Assembly (NCBI GenBank): GCA_963575745.1
Contig: CAUYUJ010014360.1
Coordinates: 277,028 to 341,027 of the forward strand
DNA: 64,000 nt
Direction: 5' to 3'
Source: Prorocentrum cordatum
Taxonomy: Eukaryota > Sar > Dinophyceae > Prorocentrales > Prorocentraceae
Below are positions 61,426 to 64,000 of this stretch, piece after piece; position 1 is the stretch's first letter; the number at the start of each line of letters is the position of its first letter. Below the pieces are notes generated by a model. The model had not been told where the DNA came from and did no database searches. It saw only the letters and a program-made list of their open reading frames with translations. The translations under genes were made by a program, and so were the position numbers.

Positions 61426-61617
61426 CGGACGGACGGGGGGGCAACATTTGTCTTGACTTCGCCCTGGGTTCATTCCTCTCGCGCGCCCACGCAGCTTCGC
61501 CTCGCCCGCGCGCACGACACACACGAAACGACACGATTTCCTGGTTGGGCGTCTCCTTGCCACTGCGATCTCACACCCTAACCTCCGATACATATGTATA
61601 TACACATATCTCTAGAG

Positions 61618-61720
61618 AGAGAAGGGGCTATATATATAGAGAGAGAGAGAGAGAAAAAGAGAGAGACGGAGAGAGAAAGAGAGATGGAGAAAGAGAGAGA
61701 GAGAGAGAGAGAGAACGTGC
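61618..61720. repeat. TATATA / (GA)n microsatellite
   Basis: GGCTATATATATAGAGAGAG passing into GAGAGAAAGAGAG. Confidence 0.9.
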
Positions 61721-62129
61721 TTTTTTTCCTCCTTCCTGCGTCTCGCCAAGATCACTCTTTCTCCTCGTTCCTCATCTTCCTTTCCGGCTCCTCCTTTCGA
61801 TTGGGGGAAGGGGTGACCGGGGAGAGGAGGGGGGGGAAGTGAGGAGAGACTGATGGAGTACGGGGGGAGGGAGGATGGATCGAGAGGGAGAGAGGAGACG
61901 GAGGAGTCTCCGCGTATGGTCCTTCCAGAACGGATATTTCATCCTACGAGATGTTCTGTCGGGCGCATGCTGTATTTCATACGTGGCACCCCACAGTTGC
62001 GGATAAGAGTGAAGGGGCGGCGGGGACGTCGGCAGTCTGCGAGACTCTGAAGAAGCCCGCCGAAGGCGCTTAATTTGTACAAATTATGGAACGAGCTCGC
62101 CGCAGGCGCCGATTGTTTCGTTAAAGCAA

Positions 62130-62232
62130 TGTGGGTGGATCGCGGGTCTGGTCGCGGGTGGGTCGCGGGTGGGTCGCGGGCGGATCGCGGGGTGGGTCGC
62201 GGATGTGTCGCGGGTGGGTCGTGGGGTCCCAC
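62130..62232. repeat. GGGTGGGTCGC minisatellite
   Basis: Eight to nine units of about 11 bp, GGGTGGGTCGC with GGGCGGATCGC variants. Confidence 0.85.
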
Positions 62233-62660
62233 TACAGCTCCTTCTACATATGGTCCAACATATATGATTGCAACTCCTACTAGAATACCCTTGCACAACA
62301 AACTATCAAAATCCCATTGCAGCTCGTACTAGAGGCAAAAACAGTTTTCGTTTCAACTCTCACTACAACCTCCGTGCTTCTGTTCCCAGAGAAGATCATG
62401 CTCCATCCGCGGCTACAGCCAGTAGCACAGCGCCCCCACAGCTCTCACTACACTTCCTACACCAGCTCCTGCGACAGCTTCTACTATGATTTCTGCGACT
62501 GGTGGTGGTGCAGTGTCCAGTACAGTTCATACTGGTGCTACTTCTGTCGCCCATGTTCCAGCCAGTATTACATCTCCCGCGGAACTCACTACAGCTTATG
62601 GCACAACCTGGTTCCAGTTTCTATAGCAGCTCCTTCTACAACGCTACAGTGCGGGCGCGG
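62232..62660. repeat. Degenerate CTACAGCTCCTTCTAC words
   Basis: CTCCTTCTACA, CAGCTCTCACTACA, CAGCTTCTACTATG and similar at about 15-30 bp spacing. Weak periodicity; frames over it are Ser/Tyr/Thr-rich. Confidence 0.45.
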
Positions 62661-63210
62661 TCGCAAGAAACCCTCGCAAGAAACCCAACCCTGAAAATCC
62701 GCGCGCGAGGTGCAACCGAAGGGAAACCTGGAGCACCCCGAACGCAGCAGCTCCTTCAACGGCCGCGGGAAGTCACCGCGCATCGCGCGGAGCGAAGAAA
62801 CCCAGGGGACCCTGATGAAAAGTAGATGATTTCTTGAGGCGCCCCCACTGTACTACATAATAAATACTGTCGTCGTCATCCTCATCCTCTTCATGCTCCT
62901 ATCCCTTCTTTCCTCATCGTCGGCTGTTCAGCTTTGCCAATCGACTGATCAAGGTCTGCTGTGCAGGACTAGACGCAGAGGGATCCATGATTAGGTTGCC
63001 CGAAAGGCGGAGGCGGAAGAGGAGGATAATGATCAGGAGAGCAGGAGCAAGCAGGACCATGAGCAGGAACAAGCAGACAGGGAGGAGGGAGGAGAGGGAG
63101 GAGCGGCGTAAGCGTCACAGAGCTCCAAAGTGGAACCGTCTGGCAAGCGCACCGTGGGCGGCCTTGCAAGAGGATTTCCTTTTGAGAGCCAGCAGAGGGG
63201 CTGTCTTCGG
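62661..63210. other. Unassigned stretch
   Basis: Mixed sequence with a short (GTC)/(ATCCTC) run near 62870-62890. No gene or repeat family supported. Confidence 0.4.
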
Positions 63211-63214
63211 AAGG

Positions 63215-63900
63215 GGCATTTTTGAAAACACCTGGGTTCCACATGTGCTTCAAGGTTTTCGTAAGGAGGCGCTGTGACAACACAGACACACAAACGCACA
63301 CACACACACTCACACACACACACACGCGCGCGCACACAGACATCTGTCGCATAGGTTTCAAGGTTGTGGTAAGAAAGCCAGGTGGAAACACATCTATTCC
63401 ACATATCTTAAAATCTTATGTATTTGGGCGCCCCTCTTCTTCCCTGCTCCTTCTCCTCCTCTTCAATGGCTTCAGGGACAATGCGCGAGACGACAAATGG
63501 GTGAACCACATGTATTCCATATATGTTCAAGGTTTTGGCTCGGAAACCCGTTGGGAACACAGGTATCCCATACATCGTTGTAGGTTTTGTGAAGAACACA
63601 ATTATCCCAGCTAGTTTCAAGATTTTGGTAATGACATCATGTGGCAACGCAGATATTACAGATTCGAAGTTCTCTGTACACGGGCGCTCCTCCTCCACCT
63701 GCTCCTTCTCCTCCACGCCCTCCAGGGACAATGCACCAAGCATGCAAATCGGTGCAACCACACGTATTCCACATATGCTGACCAAGCATGCAAATCGGTG
63801 CAACCACACGTATTCCACATATGCTGAGGGTGTTGGCCTGGAAACCCAATCGACACACAGTTATGCCATGTATACGGCTATATTTTTTGCAAGGGAGCCT
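63215..63900. repeat. Degenerate TTTCAAGGTTTTGGTAAG repeats, with a 46-bp tandem duplication
   Basis: TTTCAAGGTTGTGGTAAG, TTCAAGGTTTTGGCTCGGAA and TTTCAAGATTTTGGTAATG are each followed by GGGAACACA...ATTCCACATAT-like text, spacing 65-180 bp. Within the array ACCAAGCATGCAAATCGGTG is duplicated exactly 46 bp apart (63735 and 63781). (CA)n lies at 63283-63335. Confidence 0.7.
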
Positions 63901-64000
63901 TGAGACAACACAGTTGTCACGTCTGGTTCCCCTGCCAAGACACCTGTCTGGTGAGCACTCGCGGTCTCATGTCTGGGGAGCCCCTGCCCAGAACATGTCA

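Noticed and set aside
1-64000. tRNA, 5S or other rRNA genes
   Set aside because: I saw no tRNA A/B-box pair with a foldable cloverleaf and no rRNA landmark sequence by eye. A covariance-model scan would be needed to exclude small RNAs.

Overview
This window looks like nuclear DNA of a dinoflagellate. The strongest sign is a perfect 22-nt copy of the dinoflagellate spliced leader (DinoSL) at 43642-43663 (minus sense), fused to an intronless reading frame and flanked by a target-site duplication. That is the mark of a trans-spliced mRNA copied back into the genome. Other signs agree: GC-AG introns in the one gene I can assemble fully, a decayed APE-type LINE, very low gene density, GC-rich sequence, and most of the 64 kb made of minisatellites, purine/pyrimidine tracts and short inverted-repeat elements. 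I cannot name the species. Domain and family calls come from reading motifs by eye, without database searches.

Layout. 0-5 kb: microsatellites, a 68-bp and a 300-bp tandem repeat, a 119-bp inverted-repeat element and a (TTTATCGG)-type array. 4.8-9.2 kb: a duplicated segment, a candidate minus-strand coding region (5709-6300), another TTTATCGG array holding a perfect 86-bp palindrome, and a 125-bp tandem repeat. 9.3-12.3 kb: minisatellites. 12.9-18.3 kb: a three-exon minus-strand gene for an APC-superfamily (cationic amino-acid transporter-like) permease, whose introns hold several inverted-repeat elements. 18.3-28.6 kb: exon-like minus-strand segments separated by (GGA/CTC)n tracts, probably one or more diverged, possibly tandem, gene copies; one reading frame is interrupted exactly by a 199-bp foldback element. 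28.7-34.1 kb: inverted-repeat elements and a four-unit array of diverged 0.7-1.4 kb repeats that has itself been hit by insertions. 34.3-41.4 kb: purine/pyrimidine tracts, degenerate CCAAGAGG-type arrays and two candidate exons. 41.7-44.1 kb: a TGTTCTGCCGTGCTCC minisatellite split by the DinoSL-tagged retrocopy. 44.1-45.0 kb: degenerate GAGGATGTCTCCGGCGAAA repeats. 45.3-51.6 kb: two LINE copies in tandem on the minus strand, one near full length but decayed, one heavily deleted. 52-64 kb: minisatellites (about 160, 77, 46 and 10/12 bp periods), microsatellites and a few exon-like segments.

Functionally, only the permease gene (amino-acid transport across a membrane) can be assigned with confidence. 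The most interesting content is the set of short (about 120-215 bp) nonautonomous inverted-repeat elements. At least five families are present, several with clear 5-8 bp target-site duplications. Two insertions are supported by rebuilt empty sites in a repeat array, one element lies inside an intron, and one appears to be the intron itself (introner-like).
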